A stretch of DNA of 64,000 nt. It comes from Tetradesmus obliquus (lineage: Eukaryota > Chlorophyta > Chlorophyceae > Sphaeropleales > Scenedesmaceae). Shown one piece after another: positions 44,801-56,200 of this stretch; the first letter of the stretch is position 1, and every line of letters starts with the position of its first letter. Under the pieces are notes generated by a model. The model was not told the DNA's origin. It made no database searches and was given only the letters and a program-made list of their open reading frames with translations. The DNA lies in the NCBI GenBank assembly GCA_030272155.1, contig CP126191.1:5664501-5728500 (forward strand). Direction: 5' to 3'. The translations under genes were made by a program, and so were the position numbers.

Positions 44801-46808
44801 CACGGCGCACTTGACACAAGATGGGAATTGAGCAGATCATGCAAAACGCAACCTTGCCTCAGCCCTGCATAACCCCTTGCTGCAGCTTACATCTGTTGCC
44901 ACCGTGCTGCTGGCTAACTGCTGCCGGCTAACGGCTGCTGGCAAACTGCTTCATGCCGGCTGCTGCTGCCTAACCGCTGCTGCCAAGCTGCTGCTGCTGC
45001 TGCCTGCCGCACCTGAAGCAGTCAAACACGCGTAGCAGCTGCGCCTGGTCCTCCTTGTTGCGCATGCGCTGCTGGCGCATGCGCTGCTCCTCCAACGCCT
45101 TGTCCTTCTCTATCTCACGCACCACCATCTCCGCCATGTTGGCCAGCATGTTGCAGCTCTCCGCATCAAAGCTGCGCGGCTTGCCGTCAATGATGCAGCT
45201 GCAGTAGCAGCGGCGGGACCACCAGGCAGACACGTTTTGAATCAGGACGCGGCAGATGCAGTGCAATGTCGGGCCCAAACGTGCACCACAGGTGCCCGGC
45301 ATCTGCATGCTGTGACAGCGGCGCCAACTGTGCTGGCAGGGATTGGCTGCAGCTGCGCAAACCTACAGGTGCTGTCAACGGCAGGATGAACGCAGCGGCA
45401 GGCAGCCGCCACAGCTAGCTCAAGCCCCACTCACAGCGAGCCCAAGCGCAGGCCGTTGGAGCAGACCAGCGGGCAGCCAGCGTAGAAGCGGATGAAGGGC
45501 GCTGCCGTAACCAGCGGGTTGTCGCGGAAGCGAGCATCACGCTGCGCATCCTCAACCACCAGCGCCTCAGGGTACGCAGGCAGCAGTGTCCTGCAAGGGC
45601 CAGTGGCGCCACAGCACCACATCAGACATGCAGCACTGCTTACATGCATGCCCCAGGTCAGCGCCAGCAGCAGGCGCAGTGGAGTGTCACAGGCAGGCTG
45701 TGGTGACAGGGCAAGTTCACGCAGTCGCTTGCAGGACTGCAAGCATGCAAGATTGTCCTTGCATTAAACGCACTGCAGCTGTCTCCATGACATGCTGCCG
45801 CATGCTGCTGCAGGCAGGCGCTGCAAGGCTCACCATGCGCAGAAGGACGTTGGCCGTGGCGTGCGGTCAACGCCAGGCAGGCCCTGCACTGACTTGAACC
45901 ACTGCACGCGCTCATCTACCAGCGATACTAGCGCGATAGGCACCTGCAGCAGCAGCACAGTTGCGGCTTCCGTCGCGTGGATTGTGTGCTGGTCTGAGCT
46001 GCAAGCTACACTCGCCGCAAATCTGCTGCTGTCAGCAGTGGTTCTGCACGCTGGCGGCAACGGGATGCTGCTGGTGCTGGCGGCCCACGCATCTGCCAGA
46101 CGTGAGGCTCTCTTGCAGTCGACTAAGCTGTTGCTGTGTATTAAGCTTGCAGGACTGCACCTTGAACACCATGGAGCACAGCTTCGTGATGTCATCAAAG
46201 CGGGGCTCCGGTTCCTGCAAGCAGGCATCAGCAGTGGCTGCTCACACAGCTGGGAACAGAAGCAGGTTCACCGCGCCCCCACGTTGCTCTGCACTGTCTG
46301 ATGATCATGCGTCACGGCGATGCCTACTTTTAAAAACCAGCGGCATGCCCGTTTTGCTTTATGCTTTGATGCAGCAGTGCAGTGCGGGTGTGCAACTGCA
46401 TGGGGAGTCTGTGCAGCTGTTGCTCACCAGCCTGCTTGCAACTGTATCACTGAATGCTGTGCGCATAGCCCTCATGTTTGGCAGCAGCAATCACACATTC
46501 TAACAACGGAACCTTCATACCATACTACACTGTTACAGATTTACCGTGTACAGGATGCCCAGGTTGTTGAGGTGCTGCCTGCGCTGCAGCTCGCAAACGG
46601 GGGCAATAGCCCCTGTGTACTCCTCCTCGTTCCCTGCAGGCTTTTCTACAGCTTTGTTGTGGCCCTGTTCTGCTGCTGGATCTGTTTTAGCAGCAACATG
46701 TTCTGGCGCTTGTGCCTTGATGTCGGGGGCTGCTGCTTCCACTGAGCTGCTCTTGGCCTGACTTGCAGGCACAGCAGCAGCCTGCTGTTTCGACAAACAA
46801 CACCCCAT
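41036..46808 (-). CDS. Membrane-anchored GAF-PAS-TKL protein kinase
   Basis: Fifteen exons: 46808-46545, 46214-46161, 45943-45834, 45590-45435, 45198-45013, 44659-44536, 44225-44151, 43921-43441, 43214-43099, 42874-42735, 42480-42339 (or 42348), 42164-42036, 41828-41692, 41466-41293 and 41090-41036. They close at about 780 residues. MGCCLSKQ is an N-myristoylation/palmitoylation signal, predicting attachment to a membrane. Residues about 95-220 are a GAF domain ([36 protein letters not shown]). A PAS domain starts at [20 protein letters not shown]. The kinase (about 465-775) has [56 protein letters not shown] and ARDPKGRP. HGDLT-x-N replaces HRDLK-x-x-N but keeps the catalytic Asp and Asn, as in several green-algal TKL kinases. 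The sensed ligand and substrate are unknown. The exon-11 donor is ambiguous. Confidence 0.85.
41833..41871. repeat. (CAG)n microsatellite abutting a kinase splice acceptor
   Basis: About thirteen CAG units on the plus strand (CTG in gene sense) run into the acceptor of exon 13 at 41829-41830, serving as its polypyrimidine-like tract. Confidence 0.9.
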
Positions 46809-47364
46809 AGTTCTGATAGGTCTGCAAACACGCGCTATTCACATGGAAGCAGAGCCATTCGGGTGTTTGGGCGAGCAGCGAAAGGTCAAGGGCAGTGGAT
46901 CATGCACAGGCACCATCGCAAAAGGCCGATAGTGCCATCTGATTCCAGTTGTTTGGAAGTTGCAACCAGTGCTGGACCTGACTAGGCGCACAGCCCAGGC
47001 TTTGATTGTGTCTTTTGGTATCTCCTTTCCCACATCATCACCACTCCTGCCGCGCTTTAGGCTTCCAAAAGGCCATACATTGACGAGCAGCAGCTTAAGC
47101 GGTGGTTCGGCGCCAGTCAGCGGTCACTGTCCCCACAATAGGCCTTGATCAGTTGGTACCGTAGTACTGCTGAGAACAGCAACGCAGGCGGTCATGCCCG
47201 ACCGGGTTACACCCCAAGGCATAAGGGGACGCAAGCAGGACCACATCAGCCTCGCCTGTTGCATCAACAGTCGTACTGCTGGGGCAGAAAGCTTCTGCTC
47301 TCACAGCAACCACACCCAACAGTGCATGCGCAACTGCAACGGCAACTGAAGTTGAGCAGACAGA
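46809..47364. other. Upstream region of the kinase gene and tRNase Z 3' UTR
   Basis: No exon seen. Plus TTACA at 47207-47211 reads TGTAA on the minus strand, about 155 nt after the tRNase Z stop, and is a plausible polyadenylation signal. Confidence 0.5.
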
Positions 47365-49753
47365 TCAAGGGAAGCCATTGAGGAATGGCACACACTTAGC
47401 GCGCAGAGCAGGTGGCATGTTCTCTTCCAGCGCCGCTAGAATCTGCTGCCGCTTGTAGCGCGGCGAGAAGTGCACCAGCAGGATGGCTTCGTTGTGGAAC
47501 TTGTGCGCATGCATCACCAGGTCGGTGATGTGTATGTGGCCACGCTCGCGCGCCTGCTCCCAGCTGACGCTCTCGTCCACAAACGTGCATTCCACGATCA
47601 GCAGCTTGGCGCGATACATGTCTGCGTTGCCGTCCTGCTCAAACAGCTCGCCGCTGGTGTCGCCAGTGAAGGCCACCTCAGGGATCTGCGGCACGCAATC
47701 AAGCGGGCACGGAATGCGCGTCAGGCACTGCCATGCGTGACCTGATTGCATGCAATACAGGACAGCCGAGTTGCTGCTGCTGCAGGCTGCTGCCGCAACA
47801 CGCTTCTAGCGCATGCACACAGCAGTTGGACGCTACCTGCTGGCCCCACAACGCTGACTCATTGGTGCCAAGAGTAGACAGTCATGCAGGGACTCCCCAG
47901 CCCTGTACACGCGCTCCGCGCGCACCTGGTAGGTGTCTGTGACCTCCTGCCCTGCCTGCCGCAGCTCTTTGATCTCCTCCTGGCTGCGGCCCACCAGCTC
48001 AGCCTTGAGCTTCTTGCGCAGCGAGTACAGGATGTAGCCCTGCGGTCGACAAGCGACAGCCCACACAGCATGTTCCTAAGTGTTCATCCTTGCCGTTGCG
48101 CTCAGCTGACCAGGCAGGCAGGTGGTCAACAAGGCGTCTGCACTAGTCCTCGTGTGCTGCTGTGCACTTGAACGAAGGCAATGGAACGGGAAGCTGGACT
48201 CTAACCTATTCCACATGGCAGCAGATAGCGTGCTTGCTGCAGCTGCATCAACCAACCGCTTCAACAACCACGGTAGCTGTGTGTTGAAACCTGTGGCCTT
48301 ATCGATGGCATTGGCGGGTGTCAGAGCATGCACGCAGTGCGGAGCATTTGCTAACGGCCCAGGCAAGCCCAGCACACACCAACACCCACCTGGGAAGGAA
48401 CAGGGTGCACTGTTGGGAAGCACCGCACGATGTGGCCAGTCTCCAGCTCTATCTCCTGGCCCTCCTGCGCTTGGCAGCCAGCAGCCAACACACAGCTGTC
48501 AGCGCACGTGCAATCCTGCAAACACCACACCCTGACAGCAGCCAATGCACGTATGCTTTGCCCAACCTAGGAGCTGCGCACAAAGGCGTGGGGCGCATGT
48601 ACAATATGCGGTGAGGCTGCCCTGAGTTGGAGGCAATCCTGCGCCTGTGCACCTGCAAGCAGCCAGGGTGCTGTATACTGCTGAAGAGCTTCGAGCGGCC
48701 AACTTCAAAATGTGCTGTGCACTTGCTGCCTGCTGCGCACCGTGAGCGGCGTGATGTCATACTCCAGCGGCAGGCCCCCGTCCATGTCGCTGGTCACCTC
48801 CAGCAGCTTGCGCAGCTTGTCCTCGTAGTGCGCCGGCACCACGTAGCGCGCAGGCTGCAGGCCCAGCAGCATCCTGCAGCCGCCAGCAGCACACACGCAG
48901 ACACAGCGGTCAGCTGCGGCTGCTGTGCAGCAAAAGAGGGCGTCTGTTCTGAGGCCCGCAAAGCAGCTGCACATGCAGGAGCCCTTGCTGGGCCATACAG
49001 ACGGTTAACGCTCATGCAGCAGCTGCTGCTTCTGCTGCTGCTGCTAGTGCTGCTGCCACATCCACTGACCAGTCATTAAGTGTGCCTCCACCCTGGTCCG
49101 CTGCCATGAGAACGCTGCGTTTGCACACCTGCTGGCTGCATGGAACGTCACCCCGCCGATGTGGTCCAGGTGGCCATGCGTGATGAGCACCGTCTGCTGG
49201 TACACTGCTTGCTGTGGGCAGCGGCCGATGTCCAGTGCAAGCTTGCACCTGGGCAGGATGAGGCAGGTCTCCTGCAGAACAGCCCAGCAGCATTGCTGTC
49301 ATTGCTTTACCATGCAACGCTGGCCTCTGAATACCATAGGCATGGTTGACTGTGCTGCTTGTCACTTCACAGCTGAAGCTGCTTTCTAGTGCCATGCATG
49401 TTGCAGACAGCCTTGCTGCTGCTGCTGCTGCTGCAGCAATGCTGGTTCTGTCACTTCTACAGGGAGCAATGGTTGCACCGTGTGCACCGCCCTCACCTGC
49501 CCAGCTATTGACACGCCCTGGATGTCAAAGCCGCACAAGTGGATTGAGGCCGACCGTGAGTCAGCTGGCAGGTCTGTCTGTCCACTTGTTGCACGCGCTG
49601 CTGCTGCTGCATCTACTGCTTGTGCACGGACCTCCGCTGCTTTCTCTGCACGGTTGCAAAGGTGAGTGCTGCACAGGCTCGTCAGAGCTGGGGAATCGCA
49701 GAAGCATGCACACCTTTGATTTTGTCTACAGCTTTGTTCAGGCTCTGCAGCAT
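47365..49753 (-). CDS. Short-form tRNase Z (TRZ1/TRZ2-like tRNA 3'-processing endonuclease)
   Basis: Removes the 3' trailer of pre-tRNAs; a metallo-beta-lactamase-fold zinc enzyme. Exons 49753-49714, 49645-49497, 49271-49129, 48873-48741, 48464-48390, 48039-47926 and 47685-47365 close at 324 residues. The zinc motif is THGHLDHIGG (about residues 94-103), preceded by ALDIGRCP. Later blocks match plant short tRNase Z: GYILYSLRKKLKAELVG, EVAFTGDTSGELF with a metal Asp, LLIVECTFVDES, ERGHIHITDLV and LLVHFSPRY with the last metal His. The overall order follows Arabidopsis TRZ1/TRZ2. The first exon (MLQSLNKAVDKIK) plus EKAAEVRAQAVDA forms one amphipathic helix, which supports an otherwise weak 68-nt first intron. 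The start is therefore less certain than the rest. No clear transit peptide. Confidence 0.83.
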
Positions 49754-50254
49754 CCTGCCTTGCTGTCTAGCACCAAAAGCCCACTGCTGGTTGGCTGGCA
49801 CAGGCCCTATGTGTCAGCTGTGTGCGCTTTGTGAACCTTTGTGCTGATATCACGTGTTGTCGGTTGACATGAGCCAAAATTCAATGACGTATCACAAAGC
49901 AGACAGCTTCCACCTCAGGAGAGGAACTGCTCCAGTAGTTGCAACTGAATCACCGGTGAAATTCTCGAGAAGCTGAAGATGGTGAACTACAGGCAGCGTG
50001 CCGACGTACTGTTGCTGCAATATAGATGCGAGCTGACGTAGAGGTTGAACGGTGTTGTCCCATCAGCAGGTCACAGGTGTTATTTTGGTTTGCTTGAAAG
50101 TTCCGGTGTCACAAGGCCTTGTTCTAGTCACTCCTGAGCAAATGGGTGCAGTGTATGTCAATCAGCCATACATGTGTCGGCAAAAGACTTCAGCCATGAG
50201 TGATCACTACTGAGGATGGTCACAGCAGCCTGTTTGTAGCAGCTTTAATCAAAT
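49754..50254. promoter_or_regulatory. Divergent promoter region of tRNase Z and LSD1-like genes
   Basis: About 500 bp between the two start codons, genes pointing apart. No exon or strong named element seen. Confidence 0.5.
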
Positions 50255-53200
50255 ATGGTTGCTGAAGAAAGCAACAAGTATGCTTTGCGGGCCCGATACA
50301 TACGCAGGGCCTTCGAGCAGCAGGGTGACAGCAAGGAGGCCTCCAGGTGTGTGTGGCACCTCTATGCGCACTTCCAGCAGCAGCAACAGTGCATGCCTAT
50401 GGGTCTTGACAAAGCAGCCCCAACTGTAGAATACAGCAGCACCTAGCCAGGCTCAGCTGCAACAGTGCGCCACCCAAGATCATGTACACCCCTCACATGT
50501 GTCACTGCCCCTGCTGCTGCTGCCACTGCCACCGATGCCTGCTCATTGCCTGCTTCTGTGCAGTGGTGCTGCTGATGTGCGGGAGGCAGCCATTGCGGTG
50601 GGCCTCAAGCCCAAGCAGATGACAAAGCAGGAGCGGCAGCAGTTCAGCGGCAGGACACGCATATACCTGCAGGCCAGGTGTGTGAGCACCAACCGGCAGT
50701 TGCGTACACTGTACAGCAGCTGCCTGCTGGCATGCACAGCCTGTCCAGTGGCATTGATGCGCCTTGGTAACATCTGTTCTGCATTCATCTCCTGCAGGAA
50801 CAAGATATTGGTGCAATGGTGGCAGGACTGCACCCGCCCTGTTAGCCTGCGCGCTGTGCTTGGTGAGCGCAGGCGTTGGAGGCAGCAGCTGCGCCAGCAG
50901 CAGCAGGACATGCAACATGCAGCTTGCAGCCTTTACTGTAGGTGGCTGCAGCCATGCCATGCTTCTAAAGGCCTGGCAGGTGCCCTGCTTGCCTGGTAGG
51001 CAACAGCAGCATGGACGTGGCGTCCTGCTGGCTCCCAGCGCCTGGCTGTGACAGTGTCTGCTGCACCCCGTCTGCAGATGCTGCTGATGACGCTGCTCTG
51101 GCTGTGACCAAGGATGCCTTCTACTTCCTGCAAGAGAACGGCTACATCAACTTTGGCGTGCTGCCAGGTGGGTAATGTAGCAACCTGTGCTGCCTGCTGT
51201 GTCTGCTGTGCAGGCATGTTCCACGCTCAACTCAGCACGATGTGGCCGGCTATAGCTGGATAGACTCCAGCAGGCAATTCAAAATGCAGTTGCCCACTGC
51301 CATGCTGCATGCATCTGCACGTTGCTGTGCATGCTCCATAACTTGAAAGCAGCATGTGTCCAAGCATACTGCGACTGCAGAAGGGCACCTGCACCTGACT
51401 CAACGTGTTATGCTTGCACCCGACATTGCAGAGGCGGCAGAGCCAGCAGCAGCACCAGCCGAGGGAGAGGCAGCAGCTGCAGCAGAAGCAGCAGCAGAGG
51501 ATGCAGCAGCTGCGGCGGAGCCTGAGGAGGATGAGCGAGCGATTGTGTTCAAGCTGTATGAGCTGCTGAGGGCTGCAGACATGGAGGTGCGCAGCACAGC
51601 AGCTTGGCGGCTGCTTTGATGATGACTGCCAGCACACTGCCAGGCCGCCAGCTACAATATTCACGGCAGGAGGCAGTGCAGCTTGCGCATGACGGCTTGC
51701 AGCACCAGCAGCACGCCCCGGGGCCTACTCTGCCGCCAGGGAGCTGACACATGAACAGAAACAGCTGCTGCAGCTGTGTACCGACTCATGAACCATACGC
51801 CGCTTGCAGCGCTGCAGCTGATTGTGCTGCCTGCCGTCGTCAACTGCCGCAGACCACGTCTGAGAAAGCACTGCGCAAGGAGCTGCAGAAGCACTTCAAG
51901 ACAGACATCAGCGAGAAGAAGCAGCTGGTCAAGGAGCACGTGAGCTGCAGGCAGTGGCGTCAGATGTTCTCAAATATGCAGCTGCACCTCTTCCGGCACA
52001 GCTTGAAAACCAGACACAGGCTTGCTGTGGTTGTTACGTAATGAGCCAGCGGCTCTAAGAACCCCAGCCTGTAAATCCCTCGCACCAATTGCCATTGTAT
52101 GTAAAGGCATTGGCAGGGCGTGCATGTAGCAGCTTGGACCACACCTGCAGCCCATTCATGTAACCTGCCTTAATGATGTGTTGATTATGCTGCTGCATCA
52201 CGCAGGTGAACTACTTCATTGAGCACCTAGAGGAGAAGGCAACGCTGCAGCCCAAGGGCTATGAGGGGCAGCTGGGGCCAGCAGAGGCAGCAGCAGCGGC
52301 AGCGAAGGCCAAAGCAAAGCAGGCTGCAGCAGCTGCAGCAGCAGCAGTAAAGCGCGCGGCGGCAGCAGCACCGCTGCCCAAGCCGTCTGGCCGTGTGATT
52401 GTGGTGGGCGCTGGCCCTGCAGGCCTGGCAGCTGCTACAGTGCTCAAGGTGGGAGCAGCGGGGCTGGCGACAGTTGCAACATCCACATACGTGCTGATAA
52501 TGCTGTGTTGGTATCAATGCATGAATGCTGTCAAGACGGCCGACTGATGGCCAAGCCGCTGCCTGCATCACAAAGCTCACGCTTCTGCTGCTACTGGTGC
52601 TGCTGCCATTGCTTCAATGTTGCCCGCTCCTGCAGCGCAACAATGTGGACGTGTTGGTGCTGGAGGCGCGCGACCGCGTGGGCGGCCGCGTGCACTCCTA
52701 CTCGGGGCCTTTTGCAGCGCCGGTTGACCTGGGCGCCTCTCTCGTGACAGGCACAGCACCAGACCTGGCTGAAGGCCTGGCGCCAGACCCTGTGCTGTTT
52801 GTGTGCAAGCAGCTGGGCATCCAGCTGCACACGCTGGGCGGCTCGCTGCCGATTTTTGACGCGCAGGGGCAGCAGGTGACGCCAGAGACGGATGAGGTCG
52901 TGGACAGGTGAGGCGCGGCGCTGGCGCTGCTGTGGGTGCAGATAGAACGTTGTAGCATGCGCTGCAGCACACTGCAGGATGAGCATTGCCAGGTTGATGG
53001 AGGCAGCTGGAGTAGAGCCCGGGGTGCAGCAGAGGATGATGGCTGCTGCATTGCAGTGGGGCCACATGCAGCAGCAGCAGCAGGAGGTATGAGTATGCTG
53101 AAGCCCCGCACGACTGCACAAGAGCATGCGTCCTCGACGACCTCCTTGCCACCAACATGCACCGCATATGCTGCTGCCGCTGCTGCTGAAGTCTACGAGA

Positions 53201-56200
53201 TGAGCTGCTGGATGCTGCCCGTGAGGTTGCGGACGAAGATGAGGCTGCAGCAGAGAAAATGTCACTAGGGGAGGCGCTGCAGCAGGCATTTGACAAGCGC
53301 TTACACAAGCCAGCAGCAGCAGCAGCAAATGGCAGCACGGATGCAGTTGTGAATGGCGATGCAAAGCCTGCAGCAGCTGAGGAACAAGAGGGCAAAGAGC
53401 CTGTGAAACAGGAGGCAGACGGACAGCAGCAGCAGCCAGATGCTACCACAGAGTCAAAAGAAGACACAGCAGGCGAGGCTGGTGCTGATGCAGCTGCTGC
53501 TGTTGAGCCCAAGGCAGAGCCAAAGCCAGACGCAGCAGCAGACCCAGCTGAGCAGCCCAAAGGAGCAGGCACAGCCGATGCTAACGGTACAGTAGCAGCT
53601 GCAGGGGAGACCGGCAAGAGCGCTGCTGCAAGTGAAGGTGCAGCTGCCAAGCAGGCCAGCTACACGGCTGAGCAGCTAGAGCTGCTGGACTGGCACTGGG
53701 CCAACCTGGAGTATGGCTGCAGCGCTGCGCTGACTGAGGTGTCGCTGCCTCACTGGAACCAGGTGCGGCGCTGACGGGGCGGGTGGGGCTGCGGGCTGTG
53801 TGCTAGCTTGCTGGGATCAGGCACAGCAGCTGCTGCCAGCACTGCGTGTTTGTTGTGCAGGTCCTGAGAACTGTGGAGGTGTGCAGTATCCATCCATGTG
53901 CTGTGCTGATGCGTGCTGTTGCCTAGCATGGCTGTCAGGGGTCGTGGTGTCTGGCTGCCTGCCATGAACTGCTTGTGCATTCATCTGCTCTGCTTGCAGG
54001 ATGAGGAGTGGGGCGGCTTTGGTGGGCCGCATGCCATGGTGGTGGGCGGCTTTGGGCAGGCCATGCAGGGCCTGGCACAGCAGCTGGGAGACGCCCTGCG
54101 CCTGTCAACAGCTGTGGTCAAGATTGAATACAGCCAGCCCGAACAGCAGCAGCAGCAGCAGCCACCGCAGGAAGGTGCGGACCAGGCAGGATCGGACAAG
54201 CCAGAGCAGCCTGCTGACGCGGCGCCGCAGCAGCCTGCTGCTGTGCGGGTAAAGACTGCGCAGGGTGAGGTGCTGGAGGCGGCGCTAGTGCTGGTGACGC
54301 TGCCGCTGGGCGTGCTGAAGGCCGGGGCTGTGGCGTTTGAGCCGCCGCTGCCTGGCTGGAAGAGCAGCGTGGTGGGGCGCATGGGCTTCGGGGACCTCAA
54401 CAAGGTGGTGCTGCAGGTGAGGGGCCGAGGTGGCGCTGAAGCAATGAGTGAAGCAGGGGGGTGTCTCATACTGCCAACAGTAACAGAAGGACGGGCAACA
54501 GTACGGGCAACAGGCAGTTGCTGGCGGTTTGTATGAGTAGTGTTGTGCTTGCTTGCATCCATACCGTGCTACAGGTGAGGGGAGGACGGGGCTGGGCGCT
54601 CGGGGGGGCTGGCTGAAGCAGGGCGTTGCCTGCCTGCATGCTTGCGGCAGCAGTGGCAGGACAGGCAGTAACATGCAGGAAGAGGCAGCAGTTGCCTGAA
54701 TCTAAGGGGTGCTTCTGTGCATGCTTGCAATCATGCAACTGACAGTGTGCATGCAGTCAGGCTGCTGAGAGCAGTGTTTGGAGGATCAAGTATCTTCGGT
54801 GTTTAGGCAGCCGCTGTTCATGCTACACCAATCATGGATCTGCCTCACACTCGCCGTTGTTGCAACACTAATTGCTTGCGCCTCGCCATTCACGGCCCCG
54901 TTTGTTCATGCTCTGGCTGGCTGCAGTTCCCTGAGGTGTTCTGGGACGCCGAGGTGGACTACTTTGGCGTGACGCAGCCGGCAGGGCCCGCCAGCCGCGG
55001 CCGCTGCTTCATGTTCTGGAACCTGGCGCGCTTCAACGGCGGCACGCCGCTGCTGGCGGGCCTTGTGGCGGGCGCGGCTGCGCGCGCAGCGGAGCAGGAC
55101 AGCCAGGAGGAGCTGGTGGAGCACACGCTGCAGGTGTGTGGTGTGGGTGGGGTTTAGGTGGGGTGGGGTGTTGTGGCTGGGCTGTGCTGGAGCGCATGCA
55201 CCTGCTGCTGCTGGGTGGGCAGCTGGTCAGCCTGCAGTGGAATGGGGTGCACGGACAGCGGAGCAGGGAGTTATGCTGTGCTGCCTTCACATCACAGTGC
55301 ATCGTAAGCACTCGCCGCGAGATCGGGGCAGCCGCTTCAAAAGTGTTGCTACGCATAAGCACAGTATGTACCCAACAGTGCTGCTCCTGGTGTAACTGTC
55401 ATGCTTCGGTACAGGCGTTGCGGCGAGCATACGGCTCCAAGGTGCAGCAGCCGGTGGCAGCACATACCACGCGCTGGGCCAGTGAGGAGTTCAGCCGCGG
55501 CAGCTACAGCTTCGTGGCTGTGGGCTGCTCCGGTGACGACTATGACGCGCTGGCGCTGCCTCTGGCGCGGCGGCTGCTGTTTGCTGGCGAGCACACCTGC
55601 AAGGAGCACCCTGACACAGTGGGAGGTGCGGCGCGGCTGTGCTTGTACAGATTTTGGCATCGAATCACAGCTTTCAAATATTGCAATGAACATAAGGGAT
55701 GTGGCGGGGTGGTTGCAGTTGCTGGCTAGGTGATGTTGTGCTGCTGGCTGATTTGTATGGCTTGGGTGGGTAGCGGGTCAACCGGTGCTGTGCTGCAACG
55801 CCGCTGCCGCGCCCCGTGCTGCTGGTGCTGCAGGAGCCATGCTCTCTGGCATGCGCGAGGCTGCGCGCGCGCTGCAGCTGCTGCGAGGCAAGGGAGATGA
55901 CAGCGAGGCTGGACTGGTCAGCTCCCGCACTGAAACGCTCAGCAGGGCAGACAAGCGCAAGCGGCGAAAGGAGGAGGAGGAGGGTGAGCAACGGCACATG
56001 ATTGATTGCCATGGCTGCAAATGTGGCACGGCAAAATGCCAGTGCAGCAGCAGGAGCTGCAATGCCAGTCGCAGCTGCATGCTAGACTGATGCAGTGCAC
56101 TCCTGACCTCAGGAAGCACGGCCCGTGTAAAGGGCAGACGTAGCGCGCTGCCTCGCCGCTACACAAGCCCTGCCACATGCGGCACCTGCTTGCTGCTGCA

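Noticed and set aside
49688..49713. A 26-nt first intron in tRNase Z giving a longer N-terminal segment
   Set aside because: Too short to splice. The 68-nt alternative (49646-49713) keeps frame and yields a continuous amphipathic helix.
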